From positions 1 to 57,815 of the forward strand of contig WYBA01000033.1 of assembly GCA_011526095.1 (NCBI GenBank): a DNA stretch of 57,815 nucleotides. Reading direction: 5' to 3'. Made by a program: the position numbers and the translations under genes. Under the pieces are notes generated by a model. The model was not told where the DNA came from. It did not search any database and saw only the letters and a program-made list of their open reading frames with translations. This document shows positions 6,644 through 15,653 of the stretch, in pieces (within the stretch, counting starts at the first letter, position 1; every line of letters begins with the position of its first letter). This DNA comes from Myxococcales bacterium. GTDB taxonomy: Bacteria > Myxococcota_A > Polyangia > Haliangiales > Haliangiaceae.

Positions 6644-7432
6644 ATGAAGCTCCCCACCCTGCTGTCGATCCTGTCCGCCGCCGCCGTGCTCGCGCTCGGC
6701 GCGCCGGCCCAGGCCGGCCCCGAGGTCACGCTTGGCTTCGAGGTCGGCCCGGCGTACATCGCGCAGAACGACGGCCGCTACGGCGAGGACGGGACGGCGT
6801 ACGACGCGGGCGACGTCGGCCAGCAGAAGAACCTCGTCATCGCCGAGCGCACCAGCCTCGAGCTGGCGTCCGGCCGCCACCGCGCGATCCTGCTGTACGC
6901 GCCGTTCGAGGTCACCACCCGCGTCACGCTCGACGAGGACCTGCGGTTCCGCGACACGCGGTTCCCGGCCGGCACGGTCGTCGATCACCGCTACCTGTTC
7001 GACGGCTACCGCGCGTCCTACCTCTACCGCGCGCTCGCCGGCGCGGTGTCGATCGACGTCGGCGCCTCCCTGCAGATCCGCAACGCCGACGTCGCGTTCA
7101 CGTCGGTGAACGGCGCGCTGCACGCCTCGCAGGACGACATCGGGCTGGTCGGCGCGCTCAAGGGCCGGCTGCGCTACCAGGCCACGGCGGAGCGGTGGGC
7201 CGAGCTCGAGGCCGACGCGCTGTCGACGTTCGGCCTCGCCGGCGACGTCTCCGGCGGCATCTACGACGTCGCGGTCTCCGCCGGGCAGCAGCTCGGTGAC
7301 CGGCTGGAGCTCGTGCTGACCGCGCGCCTGCTCGGCGGTGGCGCCGAGGTGCCAGACCAGCAGATCGACAACTGGGCGAACTTCGTGAGCGCGGCGGTCG
7401 GCGTCCGGATCCGCCTCGACTCGCCGCGCTGA
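6644..7432 (+). CDS. Putative outer-membrane beta-barrel protein, function unknown
   Basis: The protein has 262 residues with a clear signal peptide (LLSILSAAAVLALGAPAQA, cleavage near residue 24). The mature part has alternating amphipathic strands such as VTLGFEVGPAYIAQ and RAILLYAPFEVTTRVTL, and ends in a strand with alternating hydrophobic residues (FVSAAVGVRIRL). That pattern suggests an outer-membrane barrel. The ATG at 6644 is preceded by GGAGG at good spacing. No family name is recognised. It is divergent from the CHR transporter and may share its promoter region. Confidence 0.6.
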   Translation: MKLPTLLSILSAAAVLALGAPAQAGPEVTLGFEVGPAYIAQNDGRYGEDGTAYDAGDVGQQKNLVIAERTSLELASGRHRAILLYAPFEVTTRVTLDEDLRFRDTRFPAGTVVDHRYLFDGYRASYLYRALAGAVSIDVGASLQIRNADVAFTSVNGALHASQDDIGLVGALKGRLRYQATAERWAELEADALSTFGLAGDVSGGIYDVAVSAGQQLGDRLELVLTARLLGGGAEVPDQQIDNWANFVSAAVGVRIRLDSPR

Positions 7433-7458
7433 CCGCGCACGCGCCCGCGGCGCCCGAC

Positions 7459-8304
7459 CTACTCGCGCGCCGCGCCGGCGAGCACGGCTTCCACCGTGCG
7501 CTCGATGCCGTCGTCGATGTCGACCTCGGGCGCCCAGTCGAGCAGCTCCTTCGCGCGCGACACGTCGAACACGTAGCGCATCTGCTCGCCGTCGCGGTAC
7601 GGCACGGCGCCGGCGTCGAGCAGCGGCATGAGATCGACGCCGAGGTGACGGCTCGCGACCTCGACGACGCGGGTGACGACGTCGATCACCGGGACCTCGA
7701 TCCCGCGGCCGCCGTTGTAGATGCCGGCCGGCGCGTCGGCGTCGAGGCAGCGCGCGATCAGCCGCACGACGTCGTCGACGTAGATGACGTCGCGGGTCTG
7801 GTCGCCGCGGGTCATCGGGAACCGGCGGCGCTGCAGCAGCGCCGACAGCAGGGCCGGGATCAGCATCTGGCCCTTCTGCCCCGGGCCGAACACGACCCCC
7901 AGGCGCAGCAGGTACGCGCCGGCGCCCAGCTCCTTCGCCTTCGCCGCGACCGCCTCCTCGCCGGCGATCTTGGCGCGCGAGTACGGCGAGGTGCCGCGCA
8001 GCGGCGTCGCCTCGCGGAACGGCACGTCCTGCAGCCCGTACGACTCGCCCGAGCCGAGGTAGACGATGCGGGTCGCGCCCGAGGCCTCGAGCACGCGCTG
8101 CGGCGCCTGGACGTGGACGTCGAGCCCGTCCTCGAACCGCGACACCCGGCCGCCCGCCGCCCACACGACGGCGTCGGCGCCGCCCTTGGCGAGCTGCTCG
8201 GTGTCGCCGCGGCCGCCGACGAGCACGTCGTGGCCGCGCTCGGTGAGGATCTCGGCGACGCGCCGGCCGATGAAGCCGTGGCCGCCTGCGACGAGGACGC
8301 GCAT
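7459..8304 (-). CDS. NAD(P)-dependent sugar epimerase/dehydratase (extended SDR)
   Basis: This 281-residue protein has the Rossmann nucleotide-binding start VLVAGGHGFIGRRVAEIL. It has the SDR active-site Tyr and Lys in SPYSRAKIAGEE and a substrate-side segment QTRDVIYVDDVVRLI. It is typical of enzymes that rework nucleotide-sugars (4-epimerases, 4,6-dehydratases, reductases); the sugar cannot be read from the sequence. It is the last of three minus-strand genes (methyltransferase, GT2, epimerase) spaced 1-11 nt apart. They probably form one operon for a cell-surface glycan, with the flippase diverging next door. Confidence 0.87.
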   Translation of the reverse strand: MRVLVAGGHGFIGRRVAEILTERGHDVLVGGRGDTEQLAKGGADAVVWAAGGRVSRFEDGLDVHVQAPQRVLEASGATRIVYLGSGESYGLQDVPFREATPLRGTSPYSRAKIAGEEAVAAKAKELGAGAYLLRLGVVFGPGQKGQMLIPALLSALLQRRRFPMTRGDQTRDVIYVDDVVRLIARCLDADAPAGIYNGGRGIEVPVIDVVTRVVEVASRHLGVDLMPLLDAGAVPYRDGEQMRYVFDVSRAKELLDWAPEVDIDDGIERTVEAVLAGAARE

Positions 8305-8315
8305 GCGGTCTCTTA

Positions 8316-9287
8316 CTACAACGTGGGCTCGTGCGCGAGCGGCCCGGTCCGCACTCGACGCACGGCCTCGCCGCCGAGCCACCACAGCCACAGCACCGGC
8401 AGCGCCACGGCCAGCGCCCCCAGCCGCGCCGCCTTGCGCACGCCCGGCTCGCGGCCCCAGTCGATCCACCAGTCCGCGACCTCGAGCCACAGCCGCGCCA
8501 TGTACACCGGCTGGAGCAGCCAGTACCGCCACGGCAGGTAGTGCCCGACGATCCGGTGGAGGAACAGGAAGTGCTTCCGGGCGTGGCGCAGCGGGCCCTG
8601 GTAGCGCTTGCCCATGCCGCCGGGGACGTCGAGCCGGCGCTGCATCACGCACGCGGGGTCGAACAGGATGTACTCGCCGGGCTTCAGGCGCGCGCGCAGC
8701 CGGTACGCGAACGACACCTCGTCCTCGACCGGTGTGCACTCGTCCCACAGCCCGGCGCGCGCGAGCGCCTCGCGCCGCATCGACGCGTTGCCGCCGACGA
8801 CCGAGTCGACGCGCTTCTTGATGTTCACCTTGCTGTACGGGCGCTGCCAGCCGAGCCACGACAGGCTCATCACGTTCTTCTCCGCCCGCTCCATGTTGCG
8901 GTACGGCGGGTCGCGGTCGCCCTCGACGACGGCGCGGCCGTTGACCGCGACGCACAGCGGGTCGGCGTAGTTCGCCGCGTGCGCCGCGACCCAGCGATCG
9001 CCGACCGGCAGGTCGTCGTCGTCCATCAGCAGGATCACCTCGCCGCGCGCCGCGCGCACGCCCTCGTTGCGGGCGCGCGGGCCGCCCAGCGGCGGGAACT
9101 GGAGCAGCCGCACCCGCGGATCGCGCGCCAGCTCGGCGATCCGCGCGCGCGCCTCGTCGGTGGCCTCGGTCGTCTGGTCGACGACGACGACCTCGAGCTC
9201 GGCGTCCTGCTGCCGCAGCACCGCCTCCAGCAGCTCCGCGAGCGCCGGGTAGCGGTTGTACGAGCGGATGACGACCGAGACGAGCAT
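8316..9287 (-). CDS. Family 2 glycosyltransferase
   Basis: The 323-residue protein opens with the GT2 fold VSVVIRSYNRYPALAELL. It has VVVVDQTT, the donor-site acidic cluster EVILLMDDDDLP (DXD-type), and an acceptor-side GGNASMRREAL followed by an ED motif (TPVEDEVSF). The C-terminal 80 residues contain hydrophobic stretches around YWLLQPVYMARLWL and ALAVALPVLWLWWLGG, suggesting membrane attachment. It most likely adds a sugar to a lipid-linked intermediate on the cytoplasmic face. The ATG follows the methyltransferase stop by one base, so translation is probably coupled. Confidence 0.9.
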   Translation of the reverse strand: MLVSVVIRSYNRYPALAELLEAVLRQQDAELEVVVVDQTTEATDEARARIAELARDPRVRLLQFPPLGGPRARNEGVRAARGEVILLMDDDDLPVGDRWVAAHAANYADPLCVAVNGRAVVEGDRDPPYRNMERAEKNVMSLSWLGWQRPYSKVNIKKRVDSVVGGNASMRREALARAGLWDECTPVEDEVSFAYRLRARLKPGEYILFDPACVMQRRLDVPGGMGKRYQGPLRHARKHFLFLHRIVGHYLPWRYWLLQPVYMARLWLEVADWWIDWGREPGVRKAARLGALAVALPVLWLWWLGGEAVRRVRTGPLAHEPTL

Positions 9288-9288
9288 G

Positions 9289-9954
9289 TCACCGGGCCGG
9301 CGGCAGCGCGGGCGCGCCCGGGACCTTGAGGCACCACAGGTAGTGGTACGGGTTCTCCTCGAGGAACCCGCGCTCGACCACCTCGAAGTGCCGCTGCAGC
9401 ACGCGGGTGATCTTGCGCGCCGAGGTGCCCTTGCCCAGCTCCCAGTGGTGCTCCGGGATCGGCTTGTCCTTCCACGGCAGCATGAACTTGTGGCCGAGGG
9501 TGAACTTGTGGTCGCCCCACCAGAACGACCAGCGGACGCGCAGCCCGCGGTACGGCAGCGAGATGAACACGTGGGGCGCGGCGCGGCGCGCGATGTTGGC
9601 CAGGCACGTCTCGAAGTCGGCGTACGGCAGGTGCTCGAGCACCTGGAACGCGCACACCGCGTCGAACGTCAGCCCGGGCGGCAGCGTCTCGTCGAGCTTC
9701 GTGATGTCGGCGACGTAGTCGACGTCGCGGCTGGCGTCGATGTCGAGCGTGTTGACCTCGACCCCGGCCGACCGCAGGTAGTTGCGGAACACGCCCGAGC
9801 CCGGCCCGATCTCGAGGACGCGGCGCGGCCGGCACCGCAGCACCACGCGGATCTGGTGCCAGTACGACATCCACCGCTCGGCGTCGTCGTACTTCTCGAA
9901 CTCGTAGTGGTCCGGCGTGACCTGCACGGGTCGCGGCGCGAGGGAGTCGGACAC
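9289..9954 (-). CDS. Class I SAM-dependent methyltransferase
   Basis: This protein (221 residues) has motif I VLEIGPGSGVFRNYL, the acidic end of strand 2 in NTLDIDASRD, and the post-motif VCAFQVLEHLPY. It belongs to the Methyltransf_11/23 type. It probably modifies a sugar or surface glycan, judged only from its neighbours (GT2 and epimerase downstream, flippase divergent). The start is a GTG at 9954. It is the first gene of the minus-strand operon. The intergenic region to the flippase is short, so the two units may share a divergent promoter. Confidence 0.85.
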   Translation of the reverse strand: MSDSLAPRPVQVTPDHYEFEKYDDAERWMSYWHQIRVVLRCRPRRVLEIGPGSGVFRNYLRSAGVEVNTLDIDASRDVDYVADITKLDETLPPGLTFDAVCAFQVLEHLPYADFETCLANIARRAAPHVFISLPYRGLRVRWSFWWGDHKFTLGHKFMLPWKDKPIPEHHWELGKGTSARKITRVLQRHFEVVERGFLEENPYHYLWCLKVPGAPALPPAR

Positions 9955-10025
9955 GGGCCGTGGGTACCGCGGAACGGCCAGGCCAGCAAGATGACAGCCC
10001 CGGCAGGCGCGTGGTATCCGGGCAT

Positions 10026-11510
10026 GTGGCCGACGACCACGAGCTGCGCAAGCAGGTCAACAAGGGCGTCGCCTGGGCGGGCGCGTCGCAGGCGGTGATC
10101 GCGATCGCCGACCTGGTGTCGCAGGTCCTGGTCGTCGCGCTGTGGGTCCCGGTCGAGCACTACGGCATCGCGGCCGTCGCGCTCGGCCTGTACACGGTGT
10201 TCGACTACGCGGTCGACCTCGGCGTCGCCCCCGCGCTGATCTCCCGCGACGACCACACGCCGGAGAAGGTCTCCACGGTCTTCTGGTTCAACGTGATCAT
10301 GTCCGGGATCCTGTGCGTGGTCCTGGCGATCCTGGGGCCACTGCTGGCGATGGCCCACGGCCACCGCGTCATCGGCTGGCTGATGTTCGCGTACAGCGCG
10401 AAGCTGATCCTGCAGAACGGCTTCTCGATCCCGATGGCGCTGCTCAAGAAGGAGATGCGCTTCGCGGAGGTCGCCAAGATCCGGCTCGCCGCGCACCTCG
10501 CCGAGTCGATCTCGCGCGTCGCGTTCGCGGCGATCGGCTGGACGATCTGGTGCTTCGTGCTGGCGATCATCGTGCGCACGTTCGTCGCCGCGGTCGCGGC
10601 GCTGATCGTCCATCCGTTCGTGCCGAAGCGCGTGTTCCGGCCGCGCGAGGTCACCGACTACGTCAAGTTCGGCGCGCGGTCGACCGGCAGCCAGCTCCTC
10701 TACCAGCTCTACGTCAACCTCGACTACCAGGTCGTGACGCTGTTCTTCGGCCCGGCGGCGACCGGGCTCTACAAGCTCGCCTACGAGATCATCCTCGAGC
10801 CGGTGCGCACGATCACGAACGTCATGACCGACATCGCGTTCCCGACGTTCGCGAAGATGCGCCACGAGGCGCACCGGCTGCACGACCAGCTCGTCCGGTT
10901 CACCCGGCTCAACCTGATCGCGGTGACGCCGTTCATCGTGATCATCGCGCTGTGCGCGCCGGAGATCGCCACGCTGCTCTACGGCCGCAAGTCGCCGGAG
11001 CAGCTCGCGGCGATCGCCGAGATGGCGCGGATTCTGTGCGCGGTGGGCCTGTTGCGCGCGCTCGGCTACCTCGGGCCGCCGCTGCTCGACGGCGTCGGGC
11101 GCCCGGACCTCACGCTGCGCTACATGGTGACCGCGTCGATCATCGTGCCCGGCGGGTTCGTGCTGAGCGCGTGGCTGCTCGGCCCGAGCATGGGGCCGCA
11201 CTCGGTCGCGGTCGGCTGGCTGGTGTTCTACCCGATCGCGTTCCTGATGCTCGGCTACCTCGTCGTCAAGACGATCAGCCTGCCGCTCGGGCCGTACCTG
11301 CGCGGGTCGGTCGGGGTCCTGCTGTGCTCGGTCGCCGGGCTCGCGACCGGCGCGGTGGCGAGCTGGCTGACCGCGGACCTCGGCGCCGGCGCGCGCCTGG
11401 CGATCATCTCGGCGGTGACACTCGCGACGATCGCCGCGCTGCTCGCGGGCTGGCAGGGCATCACCCCGGGGAGCATGAAGCGGTCGATGGCAGGGACGCC
11501 GGCGCCGTGA
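10026..11510 (+). CDS. Polysaccharide/lipid-linked oligosaccharide flippase (MOP superfamily, Wzx-like)
   Basis: This polytopic inner-membrane protein has about 494 residues and roughly 12-14 hydrophobic helices. The family-like N-terminus KQVNKGVAWAGASQAVIAIA and the pattern of glycan exporters (PALISRDDHTPEKVSTVFWF, STGSQLLYQLYVNLDYQ) are visible. It would move lipid-linked sugar units across the membrane. The GTG at 10026 is preferred because it leaves 71 bp from the divergent methyltransferase start; GTG 9960 would leave only 5 bp. Its neighbours are a glycosyltransferase, epimerase and methyltransferase, consistent with a small surface-polysaccharide locus. Confidence 0.88.
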   Translation: MADDHELRKQVNKGVAWAGASQAVIAIADLVSQVLVVALWVPVEHYGIAAVALGLYTVFDYAVDLGVAPALISRDDHTPEKVSTVFWFNVIMSGILCVVLAILGPLLAMAHGHRVIGWLMFAYSAKLILQNGFSIPMALLKKEMRFAEVAKIRLAAHLAESISRVAFAAIGWTIWCFVLAIIVRTFVAAVAALIVHPFVPKRVFRPREVTDYVKFGARSTGSQLLYQLYVNLDYQVVTLFFGPAATGLYKLAYEIILEPVRTITNVMTDIAFPTFAKMRHEAHRLHDQLVRFTRLNLIAVTPFIVIIALCAPEIATLLYGRKSPEQLAAIAEMARILCAVGLLRALGYLGPPLLDGVGRPDLTLRYMVTASIIVPGGFVLSAWLLGPSMGPHSVAVGWLVFYPIAFLMLGYLVVKTISLPLGPYLRGSVGVLLCSVAGLATGAVASWLTADLGAGARLAIISAVTLATIAALLAGWQGITPGSMKRSMAGTPAP

Positions 11511-11524
11511 CATCCTCTGCCGCC

Positions 11525-12382
11525 ATGACGATCACGCACGCGCGGGGATGGCTCGCGGCGGCCTCGGTGGCGGCGCTCGCCGTCGCGTGCGGCGGCGGCG
11601 CGAAGAAGCCGACGCTGGCCAAGGGCGAGAAGCGCAAGGTCAAGATCATCGACGCCGGGCAGATCTACGACGCGCTCAACACCACGGACTGCGTGAAGTG
11701 GCCGACGCCCGAGGTGAAGCGGAAGTCGGGCACGTCGGGGTGGGGCGGCTACGACCCGGGCGCCGGCGAGATCGGCGAGGTGATCGCCGAGCTGCCGCAC
11801 TGCGACGGCAAGACCCGCGTCGTGCTGGTCGCGATCGGCGAGCACGTCGTGCCGGTGACGAGCAAGGGCGTCGCGGACGCGACGGCGGAGGAGCTCGCGC
11901 TGCTCGAGGCCGGCGAAGCCGGGATGCTCGGCCTGCTCGGCGGCGACGTCTATGGCGGCTACGGGGACGTGTGGGGCTACGGCGGGATCGGCCTCGGCGG
12001 CGGCGGCGACGACTGGGGCTACGGGCTCGGCGGCGACGAGTACGCCGGGATCGGGGGCGGCGACGCGTGGGGCGTCGAGGGCGGCGTGGTCGGCGGGGTC
12101 GTCGGCGGCGTCGCCAGCCGGTTCAGCGTCGGAGAGACGGTCGAGATCGTCGACGAGGGCCAGACCTACCCGTCGCTCAACGAGGTCGACGGCTGCGTCA
12201 CCTGGCCGGACGCCAAGGTGCGCAAGCAGGCCGGCTCTGCCGCGTGGGGCCGCTGGAGCCCCGCCAACGGGCAGACCGGCGTGATCCGCCACCTCGTCAA
12301 CCACTGCGACGGCACGCCGCTGGCGATCGTCGAGGTCGACGGCCACCTCGTGCCGATCGGCGAGTCGGGCCTGGCGTACTGA
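11525..12382 (+). CDS. Lipoprotein with a duplicated domain of unknown function and Gly-rich linker
   Basis: The protein has 285 residues and a lipobox LAVAC near residue 24. Two homologous domains of about 75 residues (about 40-120 and 200-280) share the pattern C-V-x-W-P, a W-G turn, H-C-D-G and H-x-V-P-[IV]. They are joined by a Gly/Tyr/Trp-rich segment of about 75 residues (GGYGDVWGYGG and similar). I do not recognise the domain. The gene starts 14 nt after the flippase stop on the same strand, so it may be co-transcribed with it. It is followed by a hairpin shared with the convergent gene. Confidence 0.75.
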   Translation: MTITHARGWLAAASVAALAVACGGGAKKPTLAKGEKRKVKIIDAGQIYDALNTTDCVKWPTPEVKRKSGTSGWGGYDPGAGEIGEVIAELPHCDGKTRVVLVAIGEHVVPVTSKGVADATAEELALLEAGEAGMLGLLGGDVYGGYGDVWGYGGIGLGGGGDDWGYGLGGDEYAGIGGGDAWGVEGGVVGGVVGGVASRFSVGETVEIVDEGQTYPSLNEVDGCVTWPDAKVRKQAGSAAWGRWSPANGQTGVIRHLVNHCDGTPLAIVEVDGHLVPIGESGLAY

Positions 12383-12390
12383 CGGGCGGG

Positions 12391-12406
12391 CGCGGCGCTC
12401 GCCGCG
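12391..12406. terminator. Hairpin between convergent lipoprotein genes
   Basis: CGCGGC, loop GCTC, then GCCGCG form a perfect 6-bp GC-only stem with a 4-nt loop. It lies in the 27-bp gap between two convergent stop codons. It has no T-tract. It is a plausible bidirectional transcription end point in a very GC-rich genome. Confidence 0.4.
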
Positions 12407-12409
12407 GGC

Positions 12410-13963
12410 TCAGTCGACGTCGATGACGGTGCCCGGGTCGCTCGGGTCGATCGACCACTGGAAGTTGTCGATCAGCGCCAGCGAGTCGAGGATCGGGTCG
12501 CTGGTGTCCCACAGGCCGATGCGCAGCGTGATCACCTCGCCGGGGTTGACGTTGCCGCTCGTGGTGAGCCAGCCGGTGCCGCCGCCGACGAGGTCGTTGG
12601 TGCCGCACGCCTGGCCGGAGAGATCGAACCCGGTGCCGGTGAGGCCGCCGGTGCCGGTGCAGGTGTTGATCGTCCCGGCGGTGGAGCCGGGCGCGCACCC
12701 GGTGTTGCCGTTCTCGCACACGGTGAACAGGCCGGTGTTGCCGTACGCGAGGTTGACGCCGACCGGGTAGATCTGGCCGGAGCCGCTCGAGTAGAAGGCC
12801 AGGTTCTTGTCGGTCGGGTTGGCGGGGCTGCCGCTCCACTGCGAGTCGAGCAGCACGACGAAGAAGTCGTTGTACGGCGAGCACGTCCACTCGGGGTACT
12901 CGGCGCTGAAGAAGTTGGTCGACATGCTGAACGACCGGGCGTTGCTCGGCACGCGGACGCGCAGCTCGAGCATGATCGAGTCGTAGCCCTCCTCGCCGGC
13001 CGGCGCGGGGCAGCCGGGCGCGTTGGGCATGCTCCCGCCGTTGGCGGTCAGCCAGTCGGCGGGGACGGGCACGGGCTGCTGGAGCTCGCCCTGGACCGGC
13101 TGCCCCTCCTCGAACGCGGCGAACACCGGCGCCGTCTGGCCGGACGCGGCAGCGTGGCCGGTCGACAGCACGGCCATCGAGCCGCCGTACTCGACGGACG
13201 TGCCGCCGAACACCGGGCGGATCGACCGCTGCACCGCCTGAGGCGCGCCGGTGCGGTCGACGCGGAAGAACTGGGCGCTGATCACGCCCCACCGGCCGTC
13301 GGACTCGGTCGCGGTCTGGCACAGGTCCATCGCGCGCGCGTAGTCGAGCGCCGCGCTGGAGTCGCTGGCGAGGCCGGTGTCGCACATCGCGGCGACGGCG
13401 TTGTCGACGTTGCCGTCGCAGTCGTCGTCGAGATCGTTGTCCGGCGCCTCGAACGCGCCCGGGTTCACCGCCGCGGGATCGGTGCAGCCCTCGTCGGTCG
13501 AGTCGCAGCAGTCGCTCTGGCAGTTGGTGAAGCCGTCGCCGTCCTGGTCCTCCTCGTCGTCGGCGGTGCCGTCGCAGTCCTCGTCCTGGCCGTTGCCGCA
13601 GACGTCGGAGCTCGGCGTGACCTCACCCGAGCACGGGCCCCAGTAGCCGTTGTCGAGGCACACCTGGTTGCCGCCCTGACACGGCCCGACGCCGTCGGTG
13701 CCGGACGGCCCGCTGTAGCAGGCGCGCTCGTCGCCGGGATCGCACATCTCGGCGTCGGAGCTGCAGGTGCCCCCGGCGCACACCTGGTTGCCGGCGCAGA
13801 CGTTGCCGCACTCGCCGCAGTTGGCGGGGTCGGTGCGGACGTCGACGCACGCGTTGTCACCGCAGACGGTGCACTCGGCGTTGGTGTTGGGGCCGCAGGC
13901 GGCGAGCGAGAGCAGGCTCAGCGCTGCGCCGAGGACAAGGCTAGGGAGCGAGCAGATACGCAT
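12410..13963 (-). CDS. Secreted lipoprotein with Cys-rich/DCDG repeats and a choice-of-anchor L-like domain
   Basis: The protein has 517 residues; the start is ATG 13963, with GGAGG 7 nt upstream. The lipobox LSLAACG is near residue 23. Residues about 25-110 are Cys-rich (CGDNACVDV, NCGECGNVC). Residues about 130-195 carry acidic DEDCDG and DDDCDG repeats like calcium-binding myxobacterial surface proteins. The C-terminal 300 residues match the choice-of-anchor L pattern (SMSTNFFSAEYPEW, NDFFVVLLDS, TLRIGLWDTSDPILDSLALID). Such proteins are surface-exposed and probably calcium-stabilised; the ligand is unknown. It is convergent with the duplicated-domain lipoprotein gene. Confidence 0.78.
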   Translation of the reverse strand: MRICSLPSLVLGAALSLLSLAACGPNTNAECTVCGDNACVDVRTDPANCGECGNVCAGNQVCAGGTCSSDAEMCDPGDERACYSGPSGTDGVGPCQGGNQVCLDNGYWGPCSGEVTPSSDVCGNGQDEDCDGTADDEEDQDGDGFTNCQSDCCDSTDEGCTDPAAVNPGAFEAPDNDLDDDCDGNVDNAVAAMCDTGLASDSSAALDYARAMDLCQTATESDGRWGVISAQFFRVDRTGAPQAVQRSIRPVFGGTSVEYGGSMAVLSTGHAAASGQTAPVFAAFEEGQPVQGELQQPVPVPADWLTANGGSMPNAPGCPAPAGEEGYDSIMLELRVRVPSNARSFSMSTNFFSAEYPEWTCSPYNDFFVVLLDSQWSGSPANPTDKNLAFYSSGSGQIYPVGVNLAYGNTGLFTVCENGNTGCAPGSTAGTINTCTGTGGLTGTGFDLSGQACGTNDLVGGGTGWLTTSGNVNPGEVITLRIGLWDTSDPILDSLALIDNFQWSIDPSDPGTVIDVD

Positions 13964-14115
13964 GGACGGCCTCCGACGGTGCCATCGCCCGGCGAGGCGG
14001 GCACGCATCGCTCACGACAATCACACGCCGGGGCGGCCGACGGCAATGCTCTCGCATCGTGCGGCGCGTCACGACGTGCGCGGCGCTCGGTAACTTTCGT
14101 TGGCCGTCCCGCGGG

Positions 14116-14484
14116 TCAGCGGCGCGCGGTCTTGCCGAGCGCCGCCTGCCACGCGGCCTCGTCGAACCCGGCGAGCGCGACGCCGTCGCCGACGACGAGC
14201 GGGCGCTTGATCAGCTTGCCGTCGGCGGCGAGCGCGCGCAGCGCGTCGGCGTCGGACATCGTGGCGAGGCGCTCCTTGAAGTTGCCGTTGCGGTAGGACT
14301 CACCGGAGGTGTTGAACAGCTTCTTGACCGGGACGCCGGCGGCGACGACGCGCTCGAGCACGGCGCGCGCCGGCGGGGTCGCGACGATGTCGACCTTGTC
14401 GTGGGCGACGCCGTGCGCGGCGAGCCAGGACAGCGCCTTCCGGCAGGTTCCGCACTTCGGGTACTGGTAGACGGTCAGCGGCAC
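14116..14484 (-). CDS. ArsC/Spx-family thioredoxin-fold protein
   Basis: This small protein (122 residues) starts VYQYPKCGTCRKALSWL, with the CxxC redox pair and the basic residue typical of the ArsC/Spx/MgsR family. It ends with the family's LIKRPLVV segment (residues about 90-97) and a G-F-D element. Members are glutaredoxin-linked arsenate reductases or stress regulators. The CxxC spacing fits the YffB/Spx-like branch better than classical plasmid ArsC, so arsenate reduction is not assumed. The start is a GTG at 14484. It diverges from the aminopeptidase gene with 26 bp between starts. Confidence 0.82.
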   Translation of the reverse strand: MPLTVYQYPKCGTCRKALSWLAAHGVAHDKVDIVATPPARAVLERVVAAGVPVKKLFNTSGESYRNGNFKERLATMSDADALRALAADGKLIKRPLVVGDGVALAGFDEAAWQAALGKTARR

Positions 14485-14510
14485 GCGCGGGTTGTACTAC
14501 GCTGCGCGCG

Positions 14511-15341
14511 ATGCAGGTCTACATCAGCGTCGACATGGAGGGCGTGGCGGGCGTCGTTCACGTCGATCAGACGAGGCGCACCGGGCACGACTACGAGCGC
14601 GCGCGGCGGTGGATGACCGCCGAGGCGGACGCCGCGGTCAAGGGCGCGTTCGACGGCGGCGCGACGGCGGTGCTGGTCAACGACGGCCACGGCGACATGC
14701 GCAACCTCGTGCTCGAGGACCTCGACCCGCGGGCCGAGCTGATCTCGGGATCGCTCAAGCCGCTGTCGATGGTCCAGGGCGTCGCGGCGAGCCACGCGTG
14801 CGCGCTGTTCGTCGGCTACCACGCCGGCGCTGGCAGCCGCGGCGGCATCCTCGATCACACGTACTACGGGCGCGTCGTCGCGCGGTGCCGCGTCGGCGGG
14901 CGCGACTGGAACGAGACCGCGCTCAACGCCGCGGTGTGCGGCGCGCTGGGCGTGCCGGTCGCGCTGGTGACGGGCGACGCGACCGCGTGCGCGCAGGCGC
15001 GGGAGCTGCTCGGGGACGTGGACGTGGTGGTCGTGAAGGACGCGATCACGCGGTACGCGGCGCGCGCGATGCACCCGTCGGCGGCGTGCGCGAGGATCCG
15101 CGCGGCCGCGGCCGCGGCGGTGCGCGGCGCCGGGGCGGGCGCGCGCCGGCCGTTCGCGCCGTCGCCTCCGCACGCGCTCGAGATCGACTTCGTCAACGCG
15201 GCGTGCGCCGACGCGGCCGAGCTGGTCCCGGGCACGCGGCGCGTGGACGGCCTGACGTGCGCGTACCGCGCCGACGACGCGGCCACGCTGATCCAGGTGA
15301 TCCAGGCGTGGACGATCCTGGCGGGCTCGACGATGGTGTGA
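14511..15341 (+). CDS. dppA: M55-family metallopeptidase (D-aminopeptidase, DppA-like)
   Basis: The 276-residue protein begins with the diagnostic M55 segment VYISVDMEGVAGV, in which Asp and Glu are zinc ligands. VLVNDGHGDMRNL supplies further ligands, followed by LFVGYHAGAG and NETALNAAVCG. DppA-type enzymes are zinc-dependent decameric peptidases that release D-amino acids from the N-terminus of D-peptides, possibly for recycling of wall fragments. The length matches the family. The stop is followed after 32 bp by hairpin copy R3 in the gene's own direction. Confidence 0.9.
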   Translation: MQVYISVDMEGVAGVVHVDQTRRTGHDYERARRWMTAEADAAVKGAFDGGATAVLVNDGHGDMRNLVLEDLDPRAELISGSLKPLSMVQGVAASHACALFVGYHAGAGSRGGILDHTYYGRVVARCRVGGRDWNETALNAAVCGALGVPVALVTGDATACAQARELLGDVDVVVVKDAITRYAARAMHPSAACARIRAAAAAAVRGAGAGARRPFAPSPPHALEIDFVNAACADAAELVPGTRRVDGLTCAYRADDAATLIQVIQAWTILAGSTMV

Positions 15342-15373
15342 CGCGCGGGTGAGCTCGGGGCGGAGGCGCAGCG

Positions 15374-15432
15374 GACTGTCAGCGTCCTTCGACACGGGCC
15401 TCGCTTCGCTCGGCCCTGCTCAGGACGAGCGG
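15374..15432 (+). repeat. Hairpin repeat element, copy R3
   Basis: This copy lies 32 bp past the dppA stop, oriented with GACTGTCAGCGTCCTTC nearest the gene. The stems are CGTCCT/AGGACG and GGGCC/GGCCC, with an 11-nt loop, one shorter than in the other copies. It forms an inverted pair with R5 around a hexamer array. Confidence 0.8.
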
Positions 15433-15467
15433 ATCTTGTCCGGTACCCGGACTCCCCTCGCTCCTCC

Positions 15468-15653
15468 GCTTCCGTCTCCGCCTCCGCCTCCGTCTCCGCC
15501 TCCGTCTCCGTCTCCGCCTCCGTCCCGCCTCCGCCTCCGCCTCCGTCTCCGTCTCCGTCTCCGCCTCCGTCTCCGCCTCCGTCTCCGCCTCCGCCTCCGC
15601 CTCCGTCTCCGCCTCCGCCTCCGTCTCCGCCTCCGCCTCCGCCTCCGTCTCCC
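15468..15653. repeat. CTCCGY hexanucleotide tandem array (about 31 units)
   Basis: This array mixes CTCCGC and CTCCGT hexamers between hairpin copies R3 and R4. It is one of three long intergenic arrays of the same unit in the window. Together with the hairpins it fills the 498-bp gap between dppA and the first giant kinase gene; no gene is seen in that gap. Confidence 0.9.
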
